A stretch of DNA of 64,000 bases, taken from the NCBI GenBank assembly GCA_023230855.1, contig JALNWQ010000016.1:43871-107870 (forward strand), in the 5' to 3' direction. Below are positions 48,093 to 56,948 of the stretch, piece by piece. The DNA comes from Solirubrobacteraceae bacterium (GTDB taxonomy: Bacteria; Actinomycetota; Thermoleophilia; Solirubrobacterales; Solirubrobacteraceae). Each line of letters opens with the position of its first letter. The first letter of the stretch is position 1. The notes below the pieces were generated by a model, which was not told where the DNA came from, did not search any database, and was given only the letters and a program-made list of their open reading frames with translations. Both the position numbers and the translations under genes were made by a program.

Positions 48093-50381
48093 ATGGAGGA
48101 CGATGAGCGGCGCGCCGCGCCGCCCGGCGACGGTCGACCCGTCGGCGCGCCGGGCGACGGCGACGGGGCCGCGCGACCCGGCGGCCCCGCCGTCGATCGC
48201 GGTCGGGCGTCGGAGCCGTGGGCGGGGGACGCATACGTCGACGAGGACGGCCCCGTCCCGCGGCTGGCGGTGCGCACCCACCGTGGCGTGGCGCCGACGG
48301 TCCTGGACGACGCGACGCCGGTCGACCGGGACGGGCCGCTCCCGATCCACCGCCTGCCGTTCGATCGCGGTGGCGTGGCGGTGCTCGACCGCCTGGCCGG
48401 CCTGACGGTCGACGTGCCGGTGATGCTCGCCGCGGCCGAGCTGCGGCAGGGCGGACGCCCCGCGGCGGCGACGATCCGCGCCGGTAGCGACGAGCGCGGC
48501 GAGCCGCGGCTCGAGCTCCTCCCCGGCTGGAGCGTGCGCGCGCACGCGGCGTTCGCCGCGATGCCCGAGGCCGGCTCGTTGGAGGAGGGCCACCGGTCCG
48601 GGCACCGCGAGGGCGACGCCCCGGCCGACCCGGACACGCGCCTCGCGGTCCCCGCCGACCCGTCGCTCGTCCCGCGGCTCGACGCGTTGCTGCGGGACCA
48701 TCCGACGGTCGACCTCACCCCCGCGGCCCGCGACCGGATCGCGACGTTGCGCGCGCTGCACGCCGAGCGGGACGACCTCATCCGCCTGTCGGGCGCGTCC
48801 CGGGCCGGTCGACTGCGACGCACCCGGAGCGGCGCGGACCTGCGCGTCGGCGGCGAGCTCCTGCCGTTCCAGTGGGCCGGGGTGCGGTACCTCCTGCAGC
48901 GCCGTCGGTCGTTCCTCGCCGACGAGCAGGGCCTGGGCAAGACCGTCCAGGCCCTCGTCGCGTTCGAGGTCGACGACGCCTGGCCGGCGGTCGTCGTCTG
49001 CCCCGCGAGCCTCAAGCTCGGCTGGGCGCGCGAGGCGGCCCACTGGCTCCCGCACCGCACCGTCGCCGTGCTCCGGGGACGCGGCGGCGGTCAGTGGACC
49101 GCCACGGCCACCGCGTCCGCCGTGCCCGCCGCGCCTACCGCCGCCCACGCGTCCGCCACGCCCCCCGCCACGGCCGCCACCACGGCCACGCCCACCGCCC
49201 CGCCCGGCGAGGCCGACCTCGTCGTCCTGAACTACGAGCTGCTCGAGGCCCACCACGACCGGCTCGCCGCGCTGCGTCCCGGAGCGGTCGCGTTCGACGA
49301 GTCGCACCTGTGCAAGGAGCCGCGGGCGCGGCGCACGAAGGCCGCGATCCGCCTGGCCGGCACCGTCCGACGCGACGGCCTGCGCCTGGCGCTCACCGGG
49401 ACGCCGGTGCTCAACCAGCCGCGCGAGCTCACCACCCAGCTGCGCCTCGTCGACCGGCTGCGGGACTTCGGGTCCGGGGCCGAGCTCGCGCGGCGGTTCC
49501 AGGGCGACGAGGCCCACGACCGGCTGCACTGGCATCTGCGGGCGTCGGGGTTCGTGCGGCGCCTCAAGTCCGACGTGCTCCCCCAGCTGCCGGCGAAGCG
49601 TCGCGTGACGCTGCCGATCGAGCTCGACGATCCCACCGACTATCGGCTGGCGGAGGAGGACGTCATCGCCTGGCTCCAGACGCTGCCGCTCGACCTCGAC
49701 GAGATCGACGCCCGGGTGTCGGCGGCGTTGCGGGCCGAGCAGCTCGTGCGGATGAACCACCTGCGGCGGCTCGCCGCGATCGGCAAGCTCCCCGCGGCGC
49801 TCGAGTGGATCGAGGACTTCCTGGCGTCGGGCGAGCCGCTCGTCGTGTTCGCCCAGCACCGCGAGGTCCAGCGGGCGGTGCTCGCGCGGTTCCCCGGCGC
49901 GGCCCACGTCCTGGGGGACGACGACGCCGCGACCCGCGACGCGCAGATCCGGCGGTTCCAGGAGGGGCGGCCGTCCCCGGGGCACCGTCGGGGCCTGCGC
50001 GCGGTCGACGCCGTCGCGCCCCCCGCCGCCGCCGACGGGCTCATCGTCTGCTCGATGCGTGCCGCCGGGCAGGGGATCACGCTGACCCGCGCGTCGAACG
50101 TCTGCTTCCTCGAGCTCGACTGGACCCCGGCGCTCCACGACCAGGCCGAGGACCGCTGCCACCGGATCGGGCAGGACGACGCGGTCACCGCCTGGTACCT
50201 GCTCGCGCCCGACACGATCGACGACGACCTGGCGACGGTGCTGGAGCACAAGCGTCGCGTCATCGACGCGGTCGTCGACGGTCACGCCCCGGAGGGCGAG
50301 TCCGTGAGCCGGGCGGTCGTGCGCCGCCTGCGGACGCGCACCGTGCGTGGCCCCGCGGGAGCCGGGGCGCGCGGGGCGTAG
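48093..50381 (+). CDS. SNF2-family ATP-dependent DNA translocase
   Basis: 762 residues. The first 240 residues are variable. Helicase motif Q/I is LLPFQWAGVRYLLQRRRSFLADEQGLGKT (about 257-284), motif II DESH (402-405), motif III LTGTPV, and the C-terminal lobe has VVFAQHREVQRAVL, GLIVCSMRAAGQGITLTRAS and LDWTPALHDQAEDRCHRIGQ. This is SMARCAL1-like. It may remodel forks or be a defence or repair enzyme; partner genes are not present. An Ala/Thr/Pro insert of about 37 residues sits before motif II. Confidence 0.9.
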   Translation: MEDDERRAAPPGDGRPVGAPGDGDGAARPGGPAVDRGRASEPWAGDAYVDEDGPVPRLAVRTHRGVAPTVLDDATPVDRDGPLPIHRLPFDRGGVAVLDRLAGLTVDVPVMLAAAELRQGGRPAAATIRAGSDERGEPRLELLPGWSVRAHAAFAAMPEAGSLEEGHRSGHREGDAPADPDTRLAVPADPSLVPRLDALLRDHPTVDLTPAARDRIATLRALHAERDDLIRLSGASRAGRLRRTRSGADLRVGGELLPFQWAGVRYLLQRRRSFLADEQGLGKTVQALVAFEVDDAWPAVVVCPASLKLGWAREAAHWLPHRTVAVLRGRGGGQWTATATASAVPAAPTAAHASATPPATAATTATPTAPPGEADLVVLNYELLEAHHDRLAALRPGAVAFDESHLCKEPRARRTKAAIRLAGTVRRDGLRLALTGTPVLNQPRELTTQLRLVDRLRDFGSGAELARRFQGDEAHDRLHWHLRASGFVRRLKSDVLPQLPAKRRVTLPIELDDPTDYRLAEEDVIAWLQTLPLDLDEIDARVSAALRAEQLVRMNHLRRLAAIGKLPAALEWIEDFLASGEPLVVFAQHREVQRAVLARFPGAAHVLGDDDAATRDAQIRRFQEGRPSPGHRRGLRAVDAVAPPAAADGLIVCSMRAAGQGITLTRASNVCFLELDWTPALHDQAEDRCHRIGQDDAVTAWYLLAPDTIDDDLATVLEHKRRVIDAVVDGHAPEGESVSRAVVRRLRTRTVRGPAGAGARGA

Positions 50382-50784
50382 CCCGGCCGTCGCCCCACCG
50401 GTCTCGACGGGGCCCGGGTGGGCCGGGCCGGTCGACGTCAGGCCACGGGCGCGACGGCCGCCGACCGTGACGGTGGCTGGGCGCGTAGCGCGCTCTCGCG
50501 GGCGCGGCCGGGCGGACCGTGGGACGGGTCCGCGTCGACCGGGGCCCGGTCGAGGAGCAGCCTGACGAGGAGCGACGAGGGCACCGGCCTGGTCGAGATC
50601 GACGCGACGAGCCGCGCCACGTCGAGGTCGGGAGCGCGGTGGGTGCGGGAGGGAGGACGGACGGACATGTGGGTAGGGGATCGGCAGACGCCCCGTCGGG
50701 GTCCACCACCGGCCCCCGGCATCGAACGCACGTCCGTCGAAATCCGACGTCGTGCTTTCGACCGAGCTTCGCTACGCTGTGTTC
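50382..50784. other. gap downstream of the SNF2 gene
   Basis: About 400 bp. A minus-strand open frame (50438-50731) contains a plausible helix (LDVARLVASISTRPVPSSLLVRLLLDRAP) but has no ribosome-binding site, so I leave it as possible only. At 50773-50778, TACGCT is a possible -10 for the next small gene. No other features seen. Confidence 0.35.
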
Positions 50785-51015
50785 GTGGACCCTAACTCGC
50801 CACCGTCCGGAGCCCCGGGAGCGTTCCCGCAGACCGGCTACCGCGCCCGTCGTTGGTCGCGGTTCGAGCGGGACCTGCACGAGTGGCTCGACACGCCGAC
50901 CGGCCGGTTCGCCTGTTGGCGCGCGCGGGTGGCCGTCAACGGCACCTGCGCCCCGCAGCCGCCCGGCGGCACCCGCGACGTGCACGCGTCCGCCGACGCC
51001 CGCCGGTCGCGCTGA
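50785..51015 (+). CDS. small basic protein, possibly leaderless
   Basis: 76 residues from GTG 50785 (GTG 50779 also possible). The middle part (YRARRWSRFERDLHEWLDTPTGRFACWRARVAVNG) looks like a real small domain. A TACGCT -10-like box at 50773-50778 would start transcription near the GTG. Function unknown. Confidence 0.5.
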   Translation: MDPNSPPSGAPGAFPQTGYRARRWSRFERDLHEWLDTPTGRFACWRARVAVNGTCAPQPPGGTRDVHASADARRSR

Positions 51016-51609
51016 CCTCCGGGCCTCGCGCCCGCGGCGTCCCGCCGCCCACCGGTCCGCCGCCCCCGCCGCGCCCGGCCCGCGCCCCGGCCGTCCGCGT
51101 CCTCCACGCGTCCGCCCCGCCCTCGGCCCAGGGCGACCGTCCCGGCCCGCGGCCTCCTCCCGGCAGCCCGCCCACCGTCGCGGCCCGCCCTCGGCCCGCG
51201 CCCTCCTCCCGGCAGGCCCCTCGGCCCCGGGCGACCGCCGACGACCGCCAGCCGGCCCACGTCCCTCCGGCCCGCCCCTCCTCGACCCACGACATCGGGC
51301 CGGCGCGACCGACGCCGACCGACCGACCCGCGCGCCGGGACCCGACCGTCCCCGCGCGCCGGGGCCCGTCCGTCCCGGAGCCCACGCCCCTCGGCGGAAT
51401 CCCGGGCCCCGCGCCGCACCGGCCGGTCCGACGAGCACCCCCACGGGCGCCGCCACGGCGGATAGCTTCGCGTCGAGCGGGTACGCGGGAAGCACGCGGA
51501 TCCGACCACGGGCGAGGCCGCCCGAACCACGCATACGGCTATCCTAAGTCGAGTGCTCTTTTAAGTGATTTGCTATAGTTGATCTCAACGTCCCCCCAAG
51601 GAGCACACC
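51016..51609. other. intergenic region upstream of the ferritin-like gene
   Basis: About 590 bp. 51016-51540 is extremely GC-rich with Pro/Arg low-complexity frames that I do not accept. 51541-51590 is AT-rich by contrast and must hold the ferritin-like promoter: TATAGT at 51574-51579 is a good -10, but no convincing -35 stands upstream. Confidence 0.5.
51574..51579 (+). promoter_or_regulatory. -10 box of the ferritin-like gene
   Basis: TATAGT lies in an AT-rich island of about 45 bp, 30 bp before the GTG start. The -35 position holds no consensus, which suggests an activator or a non-standard sigma factor. Confidence 0.5.
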
Positions 51610-52113
51610 GTGACGACCCGTACCCACAACGCCGGCGTCGGCATCCTGTCCGACGCCCACACCGCCAAGCGCGAGGAGATCGTCGACCTGCTGACCAAGG
51701 CCTACTGGGCCGAGGTCGAGACGGTGGCGAACTACCTCGCCGCGTCGAGCAACCTCGACGGCATCCGCGCCAAGGAGATCGCGTCCGACCTCGCCGGCGA
51801 CGTCCAGGAGGAGCTGGGGCACGCGCGCCAGTTCGCCGAGCGCATCAAGGAGCTCTACGGGACGGTCCCCGGCTCGTCCGAGTTCCCCGCGGAGCAGACG
51901 TTCCTGCAGCCCGGCGACGACCCGACCGACGTGGCGACCGTCATCCGCGGCGTGATCACCGCCGAGGCCGGGGCGATCGAGCTCTACAACAGGATCATCG
52001 AGGCCACCGACGGCGTCGACTGGGCGACGCAGGACATGGTCGTCGCCATCCTCAAGGACGAGGAGGGCCACATGCGCACCTACGAGCGGTACCTGCGCGA
52101 GTACGAGGACTGA
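51610..52113 (+). CDS. ferritin-like diiron protein
   Basis: 167 residues from GTG 51610 with AAGGAG 7 bases upstream. Four helices carry probable diiron ligands: EVETVANYL, EELGHARQ (ExxH), ITAEAGAIELYNRI and DEEGHMRTYERYL (ExxH). This is the bacterioferritin/rubrerythrin pattern. It may store iron or detoxify peroxide. It is alone between long non-coding stretches and has its own promoter and terminator. Confidence 0.88.
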   Translation: MTTRTHNAGVGILSDAHTAKREEIVDLLTKAYWAEVETVANYLAASSNLDGIRAKEIASDLAGDVQEELGHARQFAERIKELYGTVPGSSEFPAEQTFLQPGDDPTDVATVIRGVITAEAGAIELYNRIIEATDGVDWATQDMVVAILKDEEGHMRTYERYLREYED

Positions 52114-52235
52114 TCCCGGCGCGCGGAGCGTCGCCCCCGTCCCACGTCGGGGCGGGGCCCCGCACGCCTCCTCGATCCCGCGCCCGAGCGGCGGGCTCCC
52201 GCCCCCGCGACCCCACCCACCACGAGACGCCCCCG

Positions 52236-52266
52236 GACCGGCCCGCCACACGGCGGGCCGGTCTTC
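52236..52266 (+). terminator. terminator of the ferritin-like gene
   Basis: GACCGGCCCGCC and GGCGGGCCGGTC form a perfect 12-bp stem with loop ACAC, followed by TTC. Confidence 0.8.
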
Positions 52267-52415
52267 GCTGCGACCACCCTTCCTCCCGCGACGCGACCCG
52301 CGCGGAGCACCCCGGGGCGCTCGACGTCGCGACGCCCCGACGACGCCATCCCCCCCGCCCGCCGCACCGGCGATGCGCCGCGCCAGGCCGAGGCGACGCG
52401 CCACGGCGACGGGCG

Positions 52416-52450
52416 TTGGCGATCGTTCGCATCGCATGGACGATGCGCAA
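52416..52450. repeat. 15-5-15 inverted repeat, copy 2 (diverged)
   Basis: Left arm TTGGCGATCGTTCGC, spacer ATCGC and right arm ATGGACGATGCGCAA. The right arm is degenerate, but the left arm and spacer are identical to copy 3. Confidence 0.75.
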
Positions 52451-52508
52451 CGGCGCCGCTCGGCAAGCACCGCCGGACCACCCTCGCCGCACGTCGCCGA
52501 CCCCGCCG

Positions 52509-52543
52509 TTGGCGATCGTTCGCATCGCGTGAACGATCGCCAA
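52509..52543. repeat. 15-5-15 inverted repeat, copy 3
   Basis: Left arm TTGGCGATCGTTCGC, spacer ATCGC and right arm GTGAACGATCGCCAA. The arms differ at one position. It lies 93 bp after copy 2 and 50 kb from copy 1. Confidence 0.85.
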
Positions 52544-52653
52544 CGCCCCCGGCGTCCCGACCTCCCCCCGGCGGGCCCTCGCCTCCCGTCGCCGCGACCC
52601 GCCCTACCGCCCCGCCGGATCCGCTCCTGGCCAGCCGCCACGCCGTAGACTAG

Positions 52654-52673
52654 ACTCGAATCCGGATTCAACT
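52654..52673. promoter_or_regulatory. palindromic operator, probably for the TetR protein of the operon
   Basis: ACTCGAATCCGGATTCAACT contains the perfect 12-bp palindrome GAATCCGGATTC, with partial symmetry beyond. A TAGACT -10-like box stands at 52646-52651 just upstream, so a bound dimer would cover the start point. The TetR-type gene is third in the downstream operon. Confidence 0.7.
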
Positions 52674-52713
52674 TCGAGTTCGCCGGCCGCGGGCCGGCGC
52701 CAGGGAGCGACGG

Positions 52714-53940
52714 ATGAACATCGAGCAGTCCGAACGGTCGCAGGACCTGCAGCAGCGTCTGCAGGCGTTCATGGACGAGCACGTCCTGCCCGCCGAGGCG
52801 GTCCACGCCGAGCAGCTCCGCGCCGCCGGCGATCCGCACCATCACGCACCCGTGATGGAGGAGCTCAAGGCCGAGGCGCGCCGTCGCGGCCTGTGGAACC
52901 TCTTCCACCCCCACGCCGACATCCACCCGAGCGTCCCCGGGCTGAGCAACGTCGAGTACGCGCCGCTCGCCGAGATCATGGGACGAAGCTTCCTCGCGCC
53001 CGAGGCGACGAACTGCAACGCGCCCGACACCGGCAACATGGAGGTGCTGACGCTGTTCGGCACCCCCGAGCAACAGGAGCGCTGGCTCCACCCGCTGCTC
53101 GAGGGCGAGATCCGCTCGGCGTTCGCGATGACCGAGCCGGACGTCGCCAGCTCCGACGCCACGAACATCTCGACCCGGATCGAGCGGGACGGCGACGCGT
53201 ACGTCATCAACGGCCGCAAGTGGTGGACGACCAACGCGCTGCACCCCAACCTGCGGTGCTTCATCCTCATGGGGAAGACCGACCCCGACGCCGACCGTCA
53301 CCGCCAGCAGAGCATGATCCTCGTGCCGCTCGACACGCCCGGGGTGACGGTGCTGCGCAACCTGCCGGTGTTCGGGTTCGACCACACCGAGGGCCACGGC
53401 GAGGTGCTCTTCGAGAACGTCCGGGTCCCCGCGACGAACCTCATCGCCGGCGAGGGCGAAGGGTTCGCGATCGCCCAGGCGCGCCTCGGGCCGGGCCGCA
53501 TCCACCACGCGATGCGCACGATCGGGCTGGCGGAGCGCGCGCTCGAGCTCCTGTGCGTGAGGGCCCAGCGGCGGACGCCGTTCGGCAAGCCGATCGCGGC
53601 GCGCGCCAACGTCCAGGACTGGATCGCCGACGCCCGGATCGAGATCGAGATGATCCGGCTGCTGACGATGAAGGCCGCATGGCTCATGGACACCGTCGGC
53701 AACAAGCGCGCCCGGACCGAGATCGCCGCGATCAAGGTCGCCGCTCCCCGCGTCGCGCAGGAGATCGTCGACCGCGCGATGCAGGTCCACGGCGCCGGCG
53801 GGTTCACCGAGGACTTCCCGCTGGCCCACATGTACGCGCACGCCCGCACGATGCGGATGGTCGACGGACCGGACGAGGTCCACCGGATGCAGATCGCCCG
53901 CGACGAGCTGCGCCGCCACCCCGTCCCGGACGCCGCGTGA
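52714..53940 (+). CDS. acyl-CoA dehydrogenase (ACAD10/11-like)
   Basis: 408 residues. FAD/substrate motifs are [77 protein letters not shown], and [27 protein letters not shown]; the final [35 protein letters not shown] is typical. It oxidises an acyl-CoA to an enoyl-CoA. It is followed, with 4-bp overlaps, by an APH-type kinase and a TetR-type gene. The kinase is fused to this dehydrogenase type in human ACAD10/11. Confidence 0.93.
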   Translation: MNIEQSERSQDLQQRLQAFMDEHVLPAEAVHAEQLRAAGDPHHHAPVMEELKAEARRRGLWNLFHPHADIHPSVPGLSNVEYAPLAEIMGRSFLAPEATNCNAPDTGNMEVLTLFGTPEQQERWLHPLLEGEIRSAFAMTEPDVASSDATNISTRIERDGDAYVINGRKWWTTNALHPNLRCFILMGKTDPDADRHRQQSMILVPLDTPGVTVLRNLPVFGFDHTEGHGEVLFENVRVPATNLIAGEGEGFAIAQARLGPGRIHHAMRTIGLAERALELLCVRAQRRTPFGKPIAARANVQDWIADARIEIEMIRLLTMKAAWLMDTVGNKRARTEIAAIKVAAPRVAQEIVDRAMQVHGAGGFTEDFPLAHMYAHARTMRMVDGPDEVHRMQIARDELRRHPVPDAA

Positions 53941-54974
53941 CCGCCATGCATCCCGGCATCGACCACGAGCCCGTCGTCGCCTGGCTCCGCGGCGTGCTGC
54001 CGGACCTGCGCGAGCCGGCGTCGTTCGTCCGCGTCGGCGACGGCCGGTCCAACCTCACCTACCGCGTGGAGGGCGCCGACGGCCACCGCTGGATCCTGCG
54101 GCGGCCACCGCTCGGACCGCGCCTGCCGTCGGCGCACGACATGGTCCGGGAGCACCGGCTGATCGCCGCGCTCCACCCCGCCGGCATCCCGGTCCCCGAG
54201 CCACTCGGGCTCTGCGAGGACGAGGCGGTCACCGGGGCCCCGTTCTACGTCATGGAGCACGCCGACGGGCACGTCCTCGCGTCGCGCGAGGCCGCCGATC
54301 CGCTGACGCACGACGCCCGACGCACCGCGGGGCTCGACCTCGTCGACACGCTCGCGCGCCTGCACGCCGTGGACGTCGACGCCGTCGGCCTCGGCGACCT
54401 CGGGCGGCACCACGGGTACGGGGAGCGGCAGCTGCGCCGGTGGATCGGCCAGTGGGCGGCGTCGAAGACCCGGGAGGTACCGGCGATCGAGCGCGTGCAC
54501 GCCCGGCTCGAGGCCGGCATCCCCACCCAGCACCGGGTCTCGATCGTCCACGGCGACTACAAGCTCGAGAACGTCATCGTCGGCGACGACGGCCGCGTGC
54601 GGGCGATCCTCGACTGGGAGCTCTGCACGCTCGGCGATCCGCTCGCCGACCTGGGGCTCCTCCTCGTGTACTGGACCGAGCCGGGCGACCCGGAGCCCCG
54701 GATCTCGACCGCGCCCCTCGCCGACGGGTTCCCCTCCCGGGACGAGGTCGTCGCACGGTACGCCGACGCATCGGGGCTCGACCTGTCGGGCCTGCCGTTC
54801 TACCGCGCGCTCGGGGCGTGGAAGCTCGCGATCATCCTCCAGGGCGTCGTGCGGCGGTTCCGCGAGACGCCGGGCAACGCCAACGTCGACCCCGAGTCGC
54901 TCGACCCGATCATCGACGTGCTCGCCGCCCAGGCCGAGCGGGTCGCCGAGGACGTCCACCCCACCGACGGATGA
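53937..54974 (+). CDS. APH-family kinase (ACAD10/11 kinase-like)
   Basis: 345 residues from GTG 53937, which overlaps the dehydrogenase stop. The motifs are [31 protein letters not shown], the catalytic loop [15 protein letters not shown] (HxDxxxxN) and [17 protein letters not shown] (DxD-like metal site). Proteins of this kind are adjacent or fused to acyl-CoA dehydrogenases and in LvaA-type pathways phosphorylate 4-hydroxyacyl-CoA. It is the best candidate for that role, not an antibiotic resistance kinase. Confidence 0.9.
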   Translation: MTAMHPGIDHEPVVAWLRGVLPDLREPASFVRVGDGRSNLTYRVEGADGHRWILRRPPLGPRLPSAHDMVREHRLIAALHPAGIPVPEPLGLCEDEAVTGAPFYVMEHADGHVLASREAADPLTHDARRTAGLDLVDTLARLHAVDVDAVGLGDLGRHHGYGERQLRRWIGQWAASKTREVPAIERVHARLEAGIPTQHRVSIVHGDYKLENVIVGDDGRVRAILDWELCTLGDPLADLGLLLVYWTEPGDPEPRISTAPLADGFPSRDEVVARYADASGLDLSGLPFYRALGAWKLAIILQGVVRRFRETPGNANVDPESLDPIIDVLAAQAERVAEDVHPTDG

Positions 54975-55600
54975 CCGCCGGCCCCTCCACCGCCCGCGGC
55001 CGCGCGACGAGGCAGGCGATCGTCGACGGGGCCCGGGCGGTGTTCGAGCGCGACGGGTTCCTCGACGCCCGGATCACCGACATCGCGGCCGAGGCGGGCG
55101 TCGCCACCGGGTCGTTCTACACGTACTTCGTCGACAAGTCCGCCGTGCTCGCCGCGGTGCTCGGCGAGGTCCAGGAGGAGCTCCTGCACCCGCGGCTGTC
55201 GCACGCGGGCCACCACGAGCGGTTCGTCGACCTGCTCGCCGCCAGCCACCGGGCGTACCTCGCCGTCTACCGCGACAACGCGCGCCTCATGGCGCTCCGC
55301 GAGCAGGTCGCGACGATCGACCCCGACTTCCGGGAGCTGCGACGGCGACGCGGCCGGCCGTTCATCGACCGCAACGCCCGCACCATCGAACGACTCCAGG
55401 CCGCCGGGCTCGCCGACGCCTCGCTCGACCCCGACCTGGCGGCCCGCACGATCTCGGGCATGGTGTCGCGGGCCGCGTACAGCGCGTTCGTCCTGGGGGA
55501 CGACGTCGACTTCGACGCGCTCGTCGCCACCGTCACGCGGCTGTGGATGGGCGCGCTGGGGATCCCCGCCGACGCGCCTGCCGACGCCGTCGTCCGCTGA
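54971..55600 (+). CDS. TetR-family regulator
   Basis: 209 residues. The HTH is TRQAIVDGARAVFERDGFLDARITDIAAEAGVATGSFYTYFVDKSAVLAAVL (about 13-62). The C-terminal is helical and ligand-binding. It overlaps the kinase by 4 bp, so the three genes form one operon; the palindrome at 52654 is the natural operator. The ligand is probably a fatty acyl-CoA. Confidence 0.92.
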   Translation: MTAGPSTARGRATRQAIVDGARAVFERDGFLDARITDIAAEAGVATGSFYTYFVDKSAVLAAVLGEVQEELLHPRLSHAGHHERFVDLLAASHRAYLAVYRDNARLMALREQVATIDPDFRELRRRRGRPFIDRNARTIERLQAAGLADASLDPDLAARTISGMVSRAAYSAFVLGDDVDFDALVATVTRLWMGALGIPADAPADAVVR

Positions 55601-55604
55601 GCGG

Positions 55605-56846
55605 CTACCGGCCGACGACGCCCGCGTCGGCGAGCGTCCGCCACCGCCACTGCAGCACGCGGCGGCGCTTCTGACGCTGCTCGTCGTCGGCGGGGTCGAC
55701 GAGGCCCACCGCCACGTCGACGTACCGCGGCCCGGTGACCGCGAGCAGCGCGTCGTCGAGGCACCGGACCTGGTTGCGCTCCCACGTGACCCCCTCGCGG
55801 AACGTCCGGTCGATCCCGTCCACGTCGACCGCCCGGACCGCGCCCCGCAGCGCCTCGACGGTGTCGAGCCCCGCCGCGAGCGCATGGCGGTGGATCCACT
55901 CCTCGCTCCCCGTGCCGCGACTCGGAGGAGCGTCCGGGAAGAGCTCGGCGAGCAGCGCCCGGAGCGCCCGGGTCGTGAGGCGACTGCCGATCGGGCCGTC
56001 GGACCGCCCGTCGGCCCGCCCGTCCCCGCCCTCGCCACGGCCTCGCGGCGCGTGGTCCGCCGCGGGTCCGGCGTGCCCGTCCTGGCGGTCGAGGTCGTCC
56101 CGGTGGCCGCCGCCGTGGCCGTTCGCGCGCGCGGCCTCGTGGTCCGCGCCGCGGGACGCGTCGTCGATCTCCTGCAGCAGCTCGTCGACCATCTCGATGA
56201 GCGCCGCGGCACGGTCGAACTTGCGCGACACCCGCGATCCGGCCGCCCCCTTGTAGCGCTGGGCGTGCTCGAGCTCGGCCCACACGTGCTGGAGCTGGGT
56301 CCGCAGCTGGACCTCGACCCGCGGCACGACGTAGCCCTGTGGTGGGCCGGGCAGGTCGACCGGGGGGCCGGGATCGACGATGACGTGGGTGCTCTGATAG
56401 CCGAACCGCCGGTCGTCCCCGCCGTCCGACCCGATCCGCTCGACCGAGCGCACCGTGAGCGCGTCGTCGTCGGCGATCGCCTCCGCCACCTCCTCGACCT
56501 GCGCCGGGAGGAACGTCACGACCCGCAGGCCGAGCTGGTCGGCGAGCTCGTCGCACGGCAGGCGGTAGCGCGGACGAGCCGGATCGTCCGGGTCGGGACG
56601 GGCGGCCTTCGCCTCGAACGACGCCGGGGCCTTGACCCGCCACGTCACCTCGGACTGCGACGCGGAGATCCCCGCCTGCGCGATGAGGCGCTCCAGGTGC
56701 TCCGCCAGCGCGCCGCCGAGGCGACGGAGGAACGCCTGGTAGCTCGTCCGCTCGTAACGCTCGCGGGCGCGCCGGGCGTGCTCGACGTGGACGGTGCGCC
56801 GGTCGACCGGACGGCCGGCCGGGGTCGTGGGGTGTGGGCCATCCAT
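55605..56846 (-). CDS. RelA/SpoT-domain protein with C-terminal helical domain
   Basis: 413 residues. Residues about 25-215 carry synthetase-fold motifs: RVKAPASFEAKAARP, PCDELADQLGLRVVTFL, RRFGYQSTHVIVD (GYQSxH) and PRVEVQLRTQLQHVWAELEHAQRYKG (ExQxRTxxQHxWAExEH). An Asp/Gly/Arg-rich linker and a C-terminal domain of about 150 residues follow. It has no hydrolase domain, so it is a small alarmone synthetase or a toxic relative such as CapRel- or FaRel-type proteins. Convergent with the TetR-type gene (4-bp gap). Confidence 0.85.
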   Translation of the reverse strand: MDGPHPTTPAGRPVDRRTVHVEHARRARERYERTSYQAFLRRLGGALAEHLERLIAQAGISASQSEVTWRVKAPASFEAKAARPDPDDPARPRYRLPCDELADQLGLRVVTFLPAQVEEVAEAIADDDALTVRSVERIGSDGGDDRRFGYQSTHVIVDPGPPVDLPGPPQGYVVPRVEVQLRTQLQHVWAELEHAQRYKGAAGSRVSRKFDRAAALIEMVDELLQEIDDASRGADHEAARANGHGGGHRDDLDRQDGHAGPAADHAPRGRGEGGDGRADGRSDGPIGSRLTTRALRALLAELFPDAPPSRGTGSEEWIHRHALAAGLDTVEALRGAVRAVDVDGIDRTFREGVTWERNQVRCLDDALLAVTGPRYVDVAVGLVDPADDEQRQKRRRVLQWRWRTLADAGVVGR

Positions 56847-56948
56847 CGTGGTGCGGGGAGCGTCCCACGTCGGCCGGTCGGCACGCGGGGCAGCACCATC
56901 ACCCCGCCGCGGGTGGTCGGCGTCCCATCCCGACCGCACAATGCGCCC

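Larger units (their letters stand above)
52114..52713. other. intergenic region with terminator, two inverted repeats and an operator
   Basis: 600 bp between the ferritin-like and acyl-CoA dehydrogenase genes carry a terminator (52236-52266), two 15-5-15 inverted repeats and the palindromic operator at 52654-52673. I see no gene. Confidence 0.7.

Noticed and set aside
47952..50285. Minus-strand frame of 777 codons
   Set aside because: It mirrors the SNF2 gene, whose helicase motifs lie on the plus strand.
50438..50731. Minus-strand small gene
   Set aside because: Only a weak helix and no ribosome-binding site support it; left as possible in the gap entry.
51541..51590. IdeR/Fur-type iron box before the ferritin-like gene
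   Set aside because: The AT-rich island has no 19-bp palindrome matching either consensus.
53298..54959. Long minus-strand frame (553 codons)
   Set aside because: It is antisense to the acyl-CoA dehydrogenase and kinase genes and has no family motif.
53937..54974. Aminoglycoside resistance kinase
   Set aside because: The fold is APH-type, but the operon with an acyl-CoA dehydrogenase points to acyl metabolism.
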